A stretch of 64,000 bases of DNA from JARBUG01 sp035628915 (lineage in GTDB: Bacteria; Bacillota; Sulfobacillia; Symbiobacteriales; Symbiobacteriaceae), in contig DASPIW010000059.1 in the NCBI GenBank assembly GCA_035628915.1, positions 1 through 64,000 on the forward strand. Direction: 5' to 3'. Under the pieces are notes generated by a model. The model ran no database searches and was not told the origin of the DNA. It saw nothing but the letters and a program-made list of their open reading frames with translations. Made by a program: the position numbers and the translations under genes. Shown piece after piece: positions 34,482-42,110 of the stretch. Each line of letters opens with the position of its first letter. Position 1 is the stretch's first letter.

Positions 34482-34743
34482 TTTTGCCACGGAGGGCGCG
34501 GAAGGCGCGGAGGACACTGAATGGGACAAGAAAATGGCGATGGCGCTGATTGCGCAGATTACGGATCAGAGCCAACGGGGATTACCGAGCAACAACCAAG
34601 GGTAATCGGAATTGTATATTATTATATTTAATTATAAAATAGACGGCAGATCCTGAAAGAGCCATCAGACAAGGCGCAGGGACACATTCCCACTTCCACT
34701 GCCGCGATTTCCGTGTCCCCTTCCGCGCCTTCCGTGGAAAAAT
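34482..34743. repeat. AT-rich island bounded by imperfect inverted repeats
   Basis: The left arm (34482-34517, beginning TTTTGCCACGGAGGGCGCGG) and the right arm (34713-34743, the complement of TTTTCCACGGAAGGCGCGG) are near-identical inverted copies about 200 bases apart. GAATGGGA (34519-34526) also recurs inverted beyond the right arm. The middle (about 34610-34640) is nearly all A/T, in sharp contrast to its GC-rich surroundings. No open frame of note is present. The arms resemble the CACGGAGG-type intergenic repeats of many bacteria. It could be a miniature mobile element or a dispersed intergenic repeat. Confidence 0.5.
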
Positions 34744-34867
34744 CCCATTCCCATTCCCACATTCAAGGCCCGTACTCTGACATGGGGCTCCTCGCCTCTC
34801 GGGACACATGCGGGAGGGAGTTGTCGGGTCCGGCAGCGAATCCTAAGTGTCCAGAGGTGATCTTTCC

Positions 34868-35839
34868 TTGCATCCCGACAAGCTGCCCATCACGATCCTG
34901 ACTGGTTTCCTGGGTGCCGGCAAGACGACGCTGCTCAACCACATTCTCCGGGGCGAACACGGTCTGCGGGTCGGCGTCATCGTCAACGAGTTCGGTGAAG
35001 CCGGCATTGACGGCGACCTGGTGCTCCGGGCGGACGATGAAGTCCTGGAGCTGAATAACGGCTGCATTTGCTGCACGGTCCGGACTGATCTGCTGGAGGC
35101 CGTCGGCCGGCTGCTGACGCGGCGCCCCCGGGTGGAGTATGTACTGGTAGAGACCACGGGCCTCGCCAATCCGGGGCCCATCGCCCAGACCTTCATGAGC
35201 CACGGCGTGATCGACGTGTGCCGGCTCGATTCGATCATTACGGTGGTCGATGGGTACAACTTCGACCGCAACCTGGGCGCCGACCCGGCCTGCCGGGCGC
35301 AGCTTGAGTTCGGCGATCTCATCTTGCTCAACAAAATCGACCTGGTCAGCCCGGAGCGGGCCGATCAGGTCGAGGCAGCCATCCGTGCAATCAATGCGGA
35401 TGCCCGGATCTTCCGGAGCCAGGGGGCGCAGGTCGATCTGGCGGCCATTCTGGGCGTCGGCACCTTCGATCCCCAGCGGCTATTGGACGAGGAAGACCAC
35501 CATCACTGCGAAGGCGAGTCCTGCACGCATGAGCATCATCATGACGAGCACCTGAGCGGCATCTCGTCGGTCAGCTACCGGACGCGGCGCCCGTTTGACG
35601 CCGAGCGGCTCAACGCGTATCTATGCCGCCTGCCGGTGGGCGTGCTGAGGGGCAAGGGGATCCTGTATATCGCCCAGTTGCCGGAGCATGCAGTGATCAT
35701 GCATCAGGTCGGCGACCGGCACGGGTTTGAGCCCGGTGCCGCTTGGAACGGCGCCGGGCCCGAGTCTCGCATGGTATTGATCGGCAAGCATCTGGACAGC
35801 GCGGAGATCATCCGCGAGCTGGAGGCGTGTCTGCTCTAG
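34868..35839 (+). CDS. COG0523/CobW-family GTP-dependent metallochaperone
   Basis: 323 residues from TTG 34868, six bases after AGAGGTGAT; the open frame extends to GTG 34847, which would place the site inside the gene. Features: Walker A GFLGAGKTT, the metal-binding CxCC in NNGCICCTVR, ETTGLANPGP, and the GTP specificity motif NKIDL. A His-rich loop (EEDHHHCEGESC, HEHHHDEH) is typical of zinc chaperones (ZigA/YciC type). It inserts or delivers metal, most likely zinc. No Zur-type box was recognised upstream. Its stop overlaps the convergent SnoaL-like gene by four bases. Confidence 0.9.
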   Translation: MHPDKLPITILTGFLGAGKTTLLNHILRGEHGLRVGVIVNEFGEAGIDGDLVLRADDEVLELNNGCICCTVRTDLLEAVGRLLTRRPRVEYVLVETTGLANPGPIAQTFMSHGVIDVCRLDSIITVVDGYNFDRNLGADPACRAQLEFGDLILLNKIDLVSPERADQVEAAIRAINADARIFRSQGAQVDLAAILGVGTFDPQRLLDEEDHHHCEGESCTHEHHHDEHLSGISSVSYRTRRPFDAERLNAYLCRLPVGVLRGKGILYIAQLPEHAVIMHQVGDRHGFEPGAAWNGAGPESRMVLIGKHLDSAEIIRELEACLL

Positions 35840-36183
35840 TAACAGCGAATGCGGCGGATTTTCTCGCCCCGGAATGCGAAGACCATGCAGCGGTCGCCCT
35901 GACCCTTGGGGCCGCCCTGATAGGCCACTTCAGCCGCGGCGCCTGTCTCGCTGATGATCAGGTTTTCCACCGTGAAGTTGATGCAGGGGTAAGCTTCCCA
36001 GAGGCGGATAAAGAAGGCGTTGACAGCTTCGGCACCCACGGCCGTCTCGTCGGCATGGAGCTCCACATCGGGCGTCATCAGCGGCATCACGTTGCCGGGG
36101 CAGTGGCTGTTCAGCATGTGGACAAAACGGACCACCGCCTGTTCGATGGTCTCAAGGGTGGGCACCTGTGCGGTCCTGGTCAT
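35836..36183 (-). CDS. SnoaL-like/NTF2-fold protein
   Basis: 115 residues from ATG 36181-36183, preceded by GGAGGGG. The cone-shaped NTF2 fold is suggested by TLETIEQAVVRFVHMLN, PLMTPDVELHADE, AVNAFFIRLWEAYPCINF and the final strand MVFAFRGEKIRRIRCY. Such proteins are small ketosteroid isomerase-like enzymes or binding pockets; the ligand is unknown. The open frame continues to 36597, but that part has no conservation I can see and its start overlaps other genes. Confidence 0.8.
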   Translation of the reverse strand: MTRTAQVPTLETIEQAVVRFVHMLNSHCPGNVMPLMTPDVELHADETAVGAEAVNAFFIRLWEAYPCINFTVENLIISETGAAAEVAYQGGPKGQGDRCMVFAFRGEKIRRIRCY

Positions 36184-36324
36184 ACGACCCCTCCTTCGGC
36201 GGTTTTCCTGATGTAAACGTATCATGCCGTAAGCTGTTGACTCTATCCACCATTCGTACAAACCTACGCACCGGGTGCATGCCCGAGAAACGGGCGCGGG
36301 GAGACTGTACAGCGAGGTGGAAGC

Positions 36325-36567
36325 ATGGATGAGAAACTGATCGCTCAGGCCGCCCGCCAGTTCAGTGCGGCGGCGGACACCCTGGTCGGTGTGTGCCGGC
36401 TGCTCGAAAGCTGCGGCATGGAAGATGAGCCCGTGGAAAGGCTGCTGCTGGCACTGGAAGATGTGACCCGCAAGGTCCATGCGATGCACCCGCCGGACGA
36501 CCGGCTGCAGTTCGAGCCGGCCGACCTCGCCCGTCCGGGCTGTCACCTGGCGCCCGAGGGCCGGTAG
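36325..36567 (+). CDS. small helical protein of unknown function
   Basis: An 80-residue protein, helical for its first 50 residues (MDEKLIAQAARQFSAAADTL, ERLLLALEDVTRKVHAMHP), with a Pro-rich tail. Two Cys (24, 30) are not arranged as a known motif. A GAGGTGG site precedes the ATG. I do not recognise a family. It lies just upstream of the Nudix gene on the same strand, about 65 bp away. Confidence 0.6.
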   Translation: MDEKLIAQAARQFSAAADTLVGVCRLLESCGMEDEPVERLLLALEDVTRKVHAMHPPDDRLQFEPADLARPGCHLAPEGR

Positions 36568-36632
36568 GGGAACTCTGCACACTCTCCGGTCGTCCAACGC
36601 TCACGAGGGACTGACCAGGGAGTTGTTGCATT

Positions 36633-37031
36633 TTGACAAGGCGGTATGTCGGCGCCTATGGGGTTCTGGTTCAGAACGAGGCAGTGCTGCTGATCAGGAA
36701 GCTGCGCGGGCCGTATGAGGGATCCCTGGACCTGCCCGGCGGAGGAATCGAGCACGGGGAGCACCCGGACGATGCCGTGCGCAGGGAGTTCCAGGAGGAG
36801 ACCGGCCTGCTGGTCCGGACGGTTCGGCAGTTGGCGCCGTACAGCCGGGTTACCGGCGACCTCCACCACCTCGGGTTCCTGTACGAGGTGACCCTGGTCC
36901 GGGAGACGGACCCACTGAAGACCGACCCCGACGGTGAAGACGCCGGCGGGGCGCTCTGGGTGCCTCTGGCAGAGCTTGAAGCCCATTGGCTCTCCCCACT
37001 TGCACTGCACGGAATTGATTCAAACGCCTAA
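36633..37031 (+). CDS. Nudix hydrolase
   Basis: A 132-residue Nudix enzyme hydrolysing nucleoside-diphosphate-linked compounds. The Nudix box is complete: GGGIEHGEHPDDAVRREFQE followed by ETGL (G-x5-E-x7-REFQEETGL). N-terminal VGAYGVLVQNEAVLLIRKL and the C-terminal WVPLAELEAHWLSPL are usual. TTG start with GGGAG upstream. The substrate class (for example 8-oxo-dGTP, ADP-ribose) is not evident. Confidence 0.9.
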   Translation: MTRRYVGAYGVLVQNEAVLLIRKLRGPYEGSLDLPGGGIEHGEHPDDAVRREFQEETGLLVRTVRQLAPYSRVTGDLHHLGFLYEVTLVRETDPLKTDPDGEDAGGALWVPLAELEAHWLSPLALHGIDSNA

Positions 37032-37088
37032 CGGGAAGCTCAGTCCGCCGGTGCGAAGATCGGCGGGAAAAGGCGGGTGAACAAGGGT

Positions 37089-37164
37089 GGAGCGAGGACG
37101 CCAGTCACGCCGAGAATCATTGCGGCAATAAGCCGCTCCGTCGCGACGACGCCCCCCAACCGGA
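37089..37164. repeat. intergenic repeat, copy A
   Basis: A 76-base sequence beginning GGAGCGAGGACGCCAGTC and ending CCCCCCAACCGGA is repeated at 44588-44662 with roughly ten differences. It lies in the gap between the Nudix gene and the 3' end of rarA. In this copy the left terminal inverted repeat seen around copy B is missing, so it looks truncated. Confidence 0.7.
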
Positions 37165-37186
37165 TCAGGGCACACCCACGTGAAAA

Positions 37187-38524
37187 CTACTTAGGGTTGC
37201 CGCTGGCCCCAATCGCCCGCCGCTCCCGCAGCACCCGGGCGAGGACTTCTTCCCGCCCCCGGGTTCCCGGCTCCCAGAACGGCCCCTCCACCCCGTCGGG
37301 CAGATAACGCTGCTGAACCCAGCCCGCCGCAAAATCGTGCGGATACTGGTAGCCCTTGCCATACCCGAGCCGCTCGCCGCTGCCGTACCCGCCGTCTTTG
37401 AGATGGTTGGGCACGGGCGGCGTCTTTTCGCGCCCCACCATCGCCAGCGCCTTGTCAATGGCCAGGTAAGCCGTGTTGGACTTCGGCGCGCAGGCCAGGT
37501 AAATCGCTACCTCCGCCAACATAATTCTGCCCTCGGGCATGCCAATGAATGAGACGGCATCCGCCGCTGCCTGTGCCAGGGGCAAGGCCGTCGGATCCGC
37601 CAGCCCGATATCTTCCGCTGCTGAAATCACCAGCCGCCGGGCAACAAACCGGGGGTCCTCGCCGGCGTAGATCATGCGGGCCAGCCAGTAGACGGCGGCG
37701 TCCGCATCCGAACCCCGGATCGATTTGATCAGGGCGCTGGCCACATGGTAGTGCTCGTCGCCGTCCTGATCGTAGACCACGGCCCGCTTGAGAAGCGCCT
37801 CCTCAGCGATGGGCAGGGTCACCGTCCGCCGGCCGTTCTCATCCGGATCCGCCAGCACCACAGCCAGTTCCAGGGCGTTGAGCGCCGTGCGGGCATCGCC
37901 GCCCGAAGTGCGGATCAGGTGTTCCGCCGCATCGTGCGCCAGGGCGGCGTTGTAGTTACCAAGACCCCGCCCGGGCAGCTCCAGAGCCCGCTCCAGCAGC
38001 TGGCGGATGTGCCTGTCCGTCAGCGACTGCAGCTCGAAGATGCGGGTGCGGCTGACCAGGGGGGCGTTCACGCTGACCAGCGGGTTCTGCGTCGTGGCGC
38101 CGATCAGGGTGATCAGCCCCTCCTCCACGTGGGGCAGAAGGGCATCCTGCTGGTCCTTGCGCCAGCGGTGAATCTCATCGATGAAGACGATCGTCCGGCG
38201 GCCATACTGGCCCATGCGGGTTTTGGCTTCATCGACGATGCGGCGGATATCCGGCACACCGGAAGTAACAGCGTTGAGCTGTTCAAAGTGAGCGTCCATT
38301 TTGGAGGCCATGATGCGTGCCAGGGTAGTCTTGCCGGTGCCGGGCGGTCCGAAGAGGATGCAGGACGGCACCTTGCCGGCCTCCAGCGCCTTGCGCAGGA
38401 ACTTACCCGGGCCCAGAATGTGCTCCTGGCCCACATATTCTTCCAGGGTCTGCGCCCGCATGCGGGCCGCCAGGGGCGCCTGGCTGGCCATTTGCTGTTG
38501 ACGGGCGTACTCAAACAGATCCAC
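37187..38524 (-). CDS. rarA: replication-associated recombination protein RarA (MgsA/YrvN)
   Basis: A clamp-loader-like AAA+ ATPase of 445 residues acting at stalled replication forks. GTG 38524 follows GGAGGAAG and gives the usual DLFEYARQQQ start; the frame extends upstream to 38605. Walker A is GPPGTGKTT, Walker B IVFIDEIHRW, sensor 1 TLIGATTQNP, arginine finger region VSRTRIFEL, sensor 2 SGGDARTALNALE. The C-terminal tetramerisation domain has RGSDADAAVYWLARM and KSNTAYLAIDKAL. Its position upstream of the Rrf2-iscS-mnmA genes, though separated by about 17 kb, matches Bacillus order. Confidence 0.94.
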   Translation of the reverse strand: MDLFEYARQQQMASQAPLAARMRAQTLEEYVGQEHILGPGKFLRKALEAGKVPSCILFGPPGTGKTTLARIMASKMDAHFEQLNAVTSGVPDIRRIVDEAKTRMGQYGRRTIVFIDEIHRWRKDQQDALLPHVEEGLITLIGATTQNPLVSVNAPLVSRTRIFELQSLTDRHIRQLLERALELPGRGLGNYNAALAHDAAEHLIRTSGGDARTALNALELAVVLADPDENGRRTVTLPIAEEALLKRAVVYDQDGDEHYHVASALIKSIRGSDADAAVYWLARMIYAGEDPRFVARRLVISAAEDIGLADPTALPLAQAAADAVSFIGMPEGRIMLAEVAIYLACAPKSNTAYLAIDKALAMVGREKTPPVPNHLKDGGYGSGERLGYGKGYQYPHDFAAGWVQQRYLPDGVEGPFWEPGTRGREEVLARVLRERRAIGASGNPK

Positions 38525-38655
38525 CGAGACCACTTCCTCCGGCTGATCATGCAACGGGGCTGCGACATCCCGCAGCCTTATGCAGTTCGGGATTGTGACG
38601 GGCATCTCCTTGTGTCACAATTATCTATAGATGGTTGAAAGGAAGGGTGAGGGGT

Positions 38656-38934
38656 TTGTCCGAAACGCTGACCCGCACGTTCTTCGAAGACGAGTTACAA
38701 GGGCTGCAGGAGCAGTTCGCCACCGAGTCAGGTGCTGAGAAGGTCGTGGTCGATCTGATCCTGAAGGGCGGCTCCACCATGCGGCTGGAGGGGGAGCCGG
38801 TCTGCACCGACACGTACATTGCTTTCGACCGGAAATCCGGCGCCCACAAATCCCGGACGGTGCTGCTCTACAAGGGCATCCTCGGCGTCAACATCTCGGC
38901 GGAAAACGAGAAGAAGGTCGGCTTCCATCGCTGA
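38656..38934 (+). CDS. hypothetical protein, 92 residues
   Basis: I do not recognise this small protein. From TTG 38656 (site GGTGAGGGG) it reads SETLTRTFFEDELQGLQEQF, a helix, then EKVVVDLILKGGSTMRL and SRTVLLYKGILGVNIS, which look like beta strands. No membrane span or Cys pair. An in-frame ATG-like start at 38635 adds seven residues but overlaps the ribosome site. It diverges from rarA, and a strong hairpin follows. Confidence 0.6.
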   Translation: MSETLTRTFFEDELQGLQEQFATESGAEKVVVDLILKGGSTMRLEGEPVCTDTYIAFDRKSGAHKSRTVLLYKGILGVNISAENEKKVGFHR

Positions 38935-38940
38935 CCGACA

Positions 38941-38970
38941 GCGGGCCGCCCGAAAAGCCGGGCGGCCCGC
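38941..38970. terminator. convergent terminator hairpin
   Basis: GCGGGCCGCCCG (38941-38952) pairs perfectly with CGGGCGGCCCGC (38959-38970) around AAAAGC, between the 92-residue gene and the 3' end of the methyltransferase gene. It serves both directions by position; neither side has a long U tract. Confidence 0.65.
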
Positions 38971-38973
38971 ATG

Positions 38974-40140
38974 TTACGTCGTGGGCTGCAGTTCGTCGAA
39001 GGGGACGGGCCGGGCGTGATACTTGCCATGATACTGGTACAGGTCGCACTCAATCCGGCCGTTGTAGAGTTTACGCTTCTTATCGGCACCCCGGCCGAAG
39101 TAACGCTCAAACCCCTTATGGGCCGTAATCACGAAGACAGACCACTCAGGCAGCCCCTTGCACACCCGCCCCAGCTCCCGATAGAGACGCTCCACCTCTT
39201 CGCGTTCCCCGAGCCGCTCACCGTAAGGCGGATTGGTGATCAGGTAGCCGTACTTCGACTCGGTCTTCAGGTCTTTCAAGGGCTGGCGCCGCAGGGTGAC
39301 TGATTTGGTCAGACCGGCACGCTTGAGGTGGTACGTTGCCAACTCCAGCACTTCGGTGTTGACGTCGGTCGCGATGATCTCCAGCTGCTTGTCGTAGTCG
39401 GCCAGGTCCAGGGCCTCGTCCCGGGCCGCCTGCCAGAGCTCCGGGCCGATCCGCTCCCAGCCATCCGCACTGAACTGCCGGTGGATACCCGGGGCAATGT
39501 TGTGTCCGATCAGGGCCGCCTCGATGGGGATGGTGCCCGACCCGCACATGGGGTCCCAGAAGGGACGCTCGGGATGCCACCGGGCCAGCTCGATCAGAGC
39601 AGCGGCCAGGGTCTCCTTGATCGGCGCTTCCGCGGTCAGTTTGCGGTAGCCCCGCTTATGTAGTCCCGGACCCGTGGTGTCCATCGTCAGCATCGCCACG
39701 TCCTTAAGGAGCGATACCTCAATAGAGTACAGGGCGCCGGTCTTGGGAAACCACTCGAGCCGGTGCTTTTGTTTCAGCCGCTCGACAATCGCCTTCTCTA
39801 CGACGCCCTGGCTGGCCGGCACGCTGCTCAGCTGCGACTTGTGCGATCGGCCGTTGATGTGGAAGTTCCCGTTAGCGGGAATCCACTCGTCCCAGGGCAG
39901 CGCCCTGGTGCCCTGAAACAGTTCCTCGAAAGTCGTGGCCGGGAATTCGCCCAGTTTGACCAACACCCGGTCGGCCGTACGCAGCCACAGGTTCGCCCGG
40001 CAAATGGCGGCTTCATCCGCCTGGAAGGTAACGGCGCCGTTGTCGACCGTCACGTCGATGTAGCCGAGGTCCTTGACTTCTTTTGCGACCAGCGCCTCCA
40101 AGCCCATGGGGGCGGTGGCGATCAGTTCAACGCTTGCCAT
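38974..40140 (-). CDS. THUMP-domain class I RNA methyltransferase (RlmL N-terminal/YpsC type)
   Basis: A 388-residue SAM-dependent RNA methyltransferase. The N-terminal ferredoxin-like and THUMP domains (~1-160) precede a Rossmann methyltransferase with WDPMCGSGTIPIEAAL (SAM site) and catalytic LITNPPYGERLG. The NPPY motif indicates transfer to an exocyclic amine, as in 23S rRNA m2G2445 formation by RlmL. Length matches the short Firmicute form without the RlmK half. The exact position modified here is inferred. Confidence 0.9.
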   Translation of the reverse strand: MASVELIATAPMGLEALVAKEVKDLGYIDVTVDNGAVTFQADEAAICRANLWLRTADRVLVKLGEFPATTFEELFQGTRALPWDEWIPANGNFHINGRSHKSQLSSVPASQGVVEKAIVERLKQKHRLEWFPKTGALYSIEVSLLKDVAMLTMDTTGPGLHKRGYRKLTAEAPIKETLAAALIELARWHPERPFWDPMCGSGTIPIEAALIGHNIAPGIHRQFSADGWERIGPELWQAARDEALDLADYDKQLEIIATDVNTEVLELATYHLKRAGLTKSVTLRRQPLKDLKTESKYGYLITNPPYGERLGEREEVERLYRELGRVCKGLPEWSVFVITAHKGFERYFGRGADKKRKLYNGRIECDLYQYHGKYHARPVPFDELQPTT

Positions 40141-40182
40141 GCGGTCATTGTCTCGCTTTCTCTGATGAGAACTACCCGTTCA

Positions 40183-40722
40183 TTATAGCCCACCGAAGAA
40201 CAAATCGCACCAGGGCTCCCAGCGGTCGTCCTTGCCCGTGCGACGGTAACAGCGCAGAGCGGCGGCCGTGAAGGGGGCCAGATCCGACAGTTCGTTCCGG
40301 GCTTCCGCCTCCATGCGGTCCAGGCCGTCCCGGTCGATGCCAAACCGGGTGACGGCCAGCGTCAGGTGCGGTGTGTAGCCGCCGCCGGCATGGCGGTTGG
40401 CTTCGACCGGGATGAGGGGATCCAGTGCCTGCAGCACCGCGCGATGCAGCAACGTCAGCCCCGGAGAGTCCACGGACAGGAACAGAACCCCGCCGGCGAA
40501 CCGGCCGGGGGCTCCGAGCCGGGCCTGCAGCGGAGAAAGGCCGGCGCAGGCGGCCCGGACCGGCGAGAGGATTCGCTCCGGATCCTCAGGCCAAGTGAAA
40601 GGGGGCCTGACGGTGATGTGGGGTTCCACGTTGTGGTGGGGGTGCCCCCATCGGGCGCGAAATGCCTCGATGATGCTCCCCGTTGGCTCCGGCGGGACCA
40701 CGGCGAAGAAGTATCTGGCCAC
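40183..40722 (-). CDS. thpR: RNA 2',3'-cyclic phosphodiesterase ThpR (LigT family)
   Basis: About 179 residues from GTG 40722, just after GGAGGGG; the frame extends to 40761 without support. The two 2H phosphoesterase motifs are present as PHITVRPPF and PHLTLAVTRF. ARYFFAVVPPE is the usual start. The enzyme opens 2',3'-cyclic phosphates at RNA ends and in older assays ligates tRNA halves. It lies about 40 bp upstream of the RNA methyltransferase on the same strand, suggesting an RNA-processing pair. Confidence 0.88.
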   Translation of the reverse strand: MARYFFAVVPPEPTGSIIEAFRARWGHPHHNVEPHITVRPPFTWPEDPERILSPVRAACAGLSPLQARLGAPGRFAGGVLFLSVDSPGLTLLHRAVLQALDPLIPVEANRHAGGGYTPHLTLAVTRFGIDRDGLDRMEAEARNELSDLAPFTAAALRCYRRTGKDDRWEPWCDLFFGGL

Positions 40723-40947
40723 AGAGTTCCCCTCCAGCGAATAGACTCCCCGTTTGATCATGTAAAGGAATCAACAGTGACCGCCGAATTGCATCCGCGT
40801 TTTCGCCGGGACGGAAAACCGTGTCGAACGAATTCTTCGCTGGCAGCGATCAGGGTGGTTGACGGACTGCCAAAATACCCTTAAATTGGAAACAGAAGTT
40901 GACACCCCATCGGCGCGCAGGGGGGTGTCGGCACAAGGGGGATTTGG

Positions 40948-41841
40948 ATGGAGAACAACCAGCTGAGCGGTCTGCCGGGTCTCATCGGTCTGATTGAGAC
41001 TCGACAGTGGGACAAAGCTTGGCAGGAGTTCGAGCGACTTGGGCAGGAAGGTCCACCTTCCGCCCGCCTGCTGCTCATGGGATCACACGCTGCCTACGGG
41101 CGGCGGGACTTCTTCAAAGCCCGGCACCTGGCCGAAAAAGCGCTGGCCTCCTGGAGCCCGTCGGACCCCCTCAAGCTGCTGGGGCAAATCCGCTTTCACC
41201 TTGGTATGGTAACCCGCTGGATCGGCGACACACACGTCGCCTTGGAGCAGTTTCAGGCTTTCCTTCAGGAATTATCGGCCAAATACCCCGAATTGTCGAT
41301 GGGTGAAGGCAAGGCCTATTACTATCTGGCTCTGACCCTCAGGGACCGCAGAGAACTCGACGGTGCGGCGGCCGCCTACAGGCAGGCGAACGAATGCTTC
41401 CGCCGCGACGGCCTTCCATCGCTGCTTTGCGCAGGTCTGCAAAACCTAGCCTGGCTGTTCTGTCACGTGCACCGTCCCGCCGAAGCCCGAACCGCCCTGG
41501 AAGAATCAGCCCTCCTGCTGGACACCCCGGAAGACCGCATTCATCAAACTCTGGGGGAAGCCTTCCTCGCCGCTATTGAAGGCAGATTCGGCCACGCTGC
41601 CAACCTTTGCGAGAGCATCTTCCGCAGGGTCGAGCGAGGCGAATCGATCACTGAGGAAGAGCAGTGCCAGGCCGCCTGGATCGCCGGCACCGTAGCTCTT
41701 GACCAGGGGCATCTGGAAAGCGCCGCAGCACTGGCAAGCATTGCGCTTACATACGCCACACAAGCCAAGGACTCCCGCCTGATGAACGACGCAAGCTCAC
41801 TGCGGCGCAGTGTTCTCTTACGACAGCAGGCAGGGGCTTAG
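40948..41841 (+). CDS. TPR-repeat protein, possible RRNPP/Rap-like peptide receptor
   Basis: A 297-residue all-helical protein with TPR-like pairs: FKARHLAEKALASW, GEGKAYYYLALTLRDRRELD, GLQNLAWLFCHVHRPAEAR, AALASIALTYATQ. No N-terminal helix-turn-helix is seen, so if it belongs to the RRNPP group it resembles Rap-type, not PlcR-type, members; it is shorter than Rap (about 380). An 82-base gap separates it from a 43-codon gene for an exported peptide on the same strand, as rap genes precede phr genes. Upstream lie a GACACCCC/GGGGTGTC hairpin (40901-40929) and a small CGCTGGCAGCG hairpin (40837-40849). The TPR call is solid; the signalling role is inference. Confidence 0.75.
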   Translation: MENNQLSGLPGLIGLIETRQWDKAWQEFERLGQEGPPSARLLLMGSHAAYGRRDFFKARHLAEKALASWSPSDPLKLLGQIRFHLGMVTRWIGDTHVALEQFQAFLQELSAKYPELSMGEGKAYYYLALTLRDRRELDGAAAAYRQANECFRRDGLPSLLCAGLQNLAWLFCHVHRPAEARTALEESALLLDTPEDRIHQTLGEAFLAAIEGRFGHAANLCESIFRRVERGESITEEEQCQAAWIAGTVALDQGHLESAAALASIALTYATQAKDSRLMNDASSLRRSVLLRQQAGA

Positions 41842-41868
41842 GAACGGCCCCTGTATTGCACAGCAGGT

Positions 41869-41885
41869 TTTCGCTGGCAGCGAAA
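41869..41885 (+). promoter_or_regulatory. hairpin repeat upstream of the peptide gene
   Basis: TTTCGCT-GGC-AGCGAAA is a perfect 7-bp stem 38 bases before the peptide ATG. Near copies stand at 40837-40849 (before the TPR gene) and 42057-42075 (after the peptide gene). A role as attenuator or protein-binding site is a guess. Confidence 0.45.
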
Positions 41886-41922
41886 CTCGACAGGAGAGTA
41901 ACCCGTGAGGAGGTCTCGCAGG

Positions 41923-42054
41923 ATGAAGAAGCTCGTGGTCACAGTCCTGGTGTTGGCGGTTTCGCTGCTGGCATTCGCCGGCGTAGCTGCCGCCGAGCGC
42001 GGCGATATTGGTGGCGTTGGTGTCTCATCCGTCGGCGTCAAGAAGCTTAAGTGA
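41923..42054 (+). CDS. small exported peptide precursor (43 residues), possible signalling peptide
   Basis: A 43-codon gene too short for routine calling. The ATG has a strong GAGGAGG nine bases upstream (41907-41913). The product has a textbook signal peptide: MKKL, hydrophobic core VVTVLVLAVSLLAFAG, then VAAAE as a probable signal peptidase site, leaving about 19-20 residues ending GVGVSSVGVKKLK. It contains no Cys and no lipobox. It directly follows the TPR gene, the layout of phr-type pheromone genes, whose C-terminal 5-7 residues are cut out, re-imported and bound by the TPR receptor. That role is inferred from layout only; a tiny secreted peptide of other use is possible. Confidence 0.65.
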   Translation: MKKLVVTVLVLAVSLLAFAGVAAAERGDIGGVGVSSVGVKKLK

Positions 42055-42056
42055 CA

Positions 42057-42075
42057 TTTTCGCTGGGAGCGAAAA
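42057..42075 (+). promoter_or_regulatory. hairpin repeat after the peptide gene
   Basis: TTTTCGCT-GGG-AGCGAAAA (8-bp stem) begins two bases after the stop codon and is nearly identical to the hairpin at 41869-41885. It abuts the terminator hairpin at 42074-42100. Confidence 0.45.
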
Positions 42076-42100
42076 ACCCCACCTGCGAATGGTGGGGTTT
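42074..42100 (+). terminator. terminator of the TPR/peptide locus
   Basis: AAACCCCACC (42074-42083) pairs with GGTGGGGTTT (42091-42100). It is convergent with the threonine aldolase gene, whose stop is eleven bases further on; on the minus strand it also ends in TTT. Confidence 0.75.
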
Positions 42101-42110
42101 GGCTTTGCGC

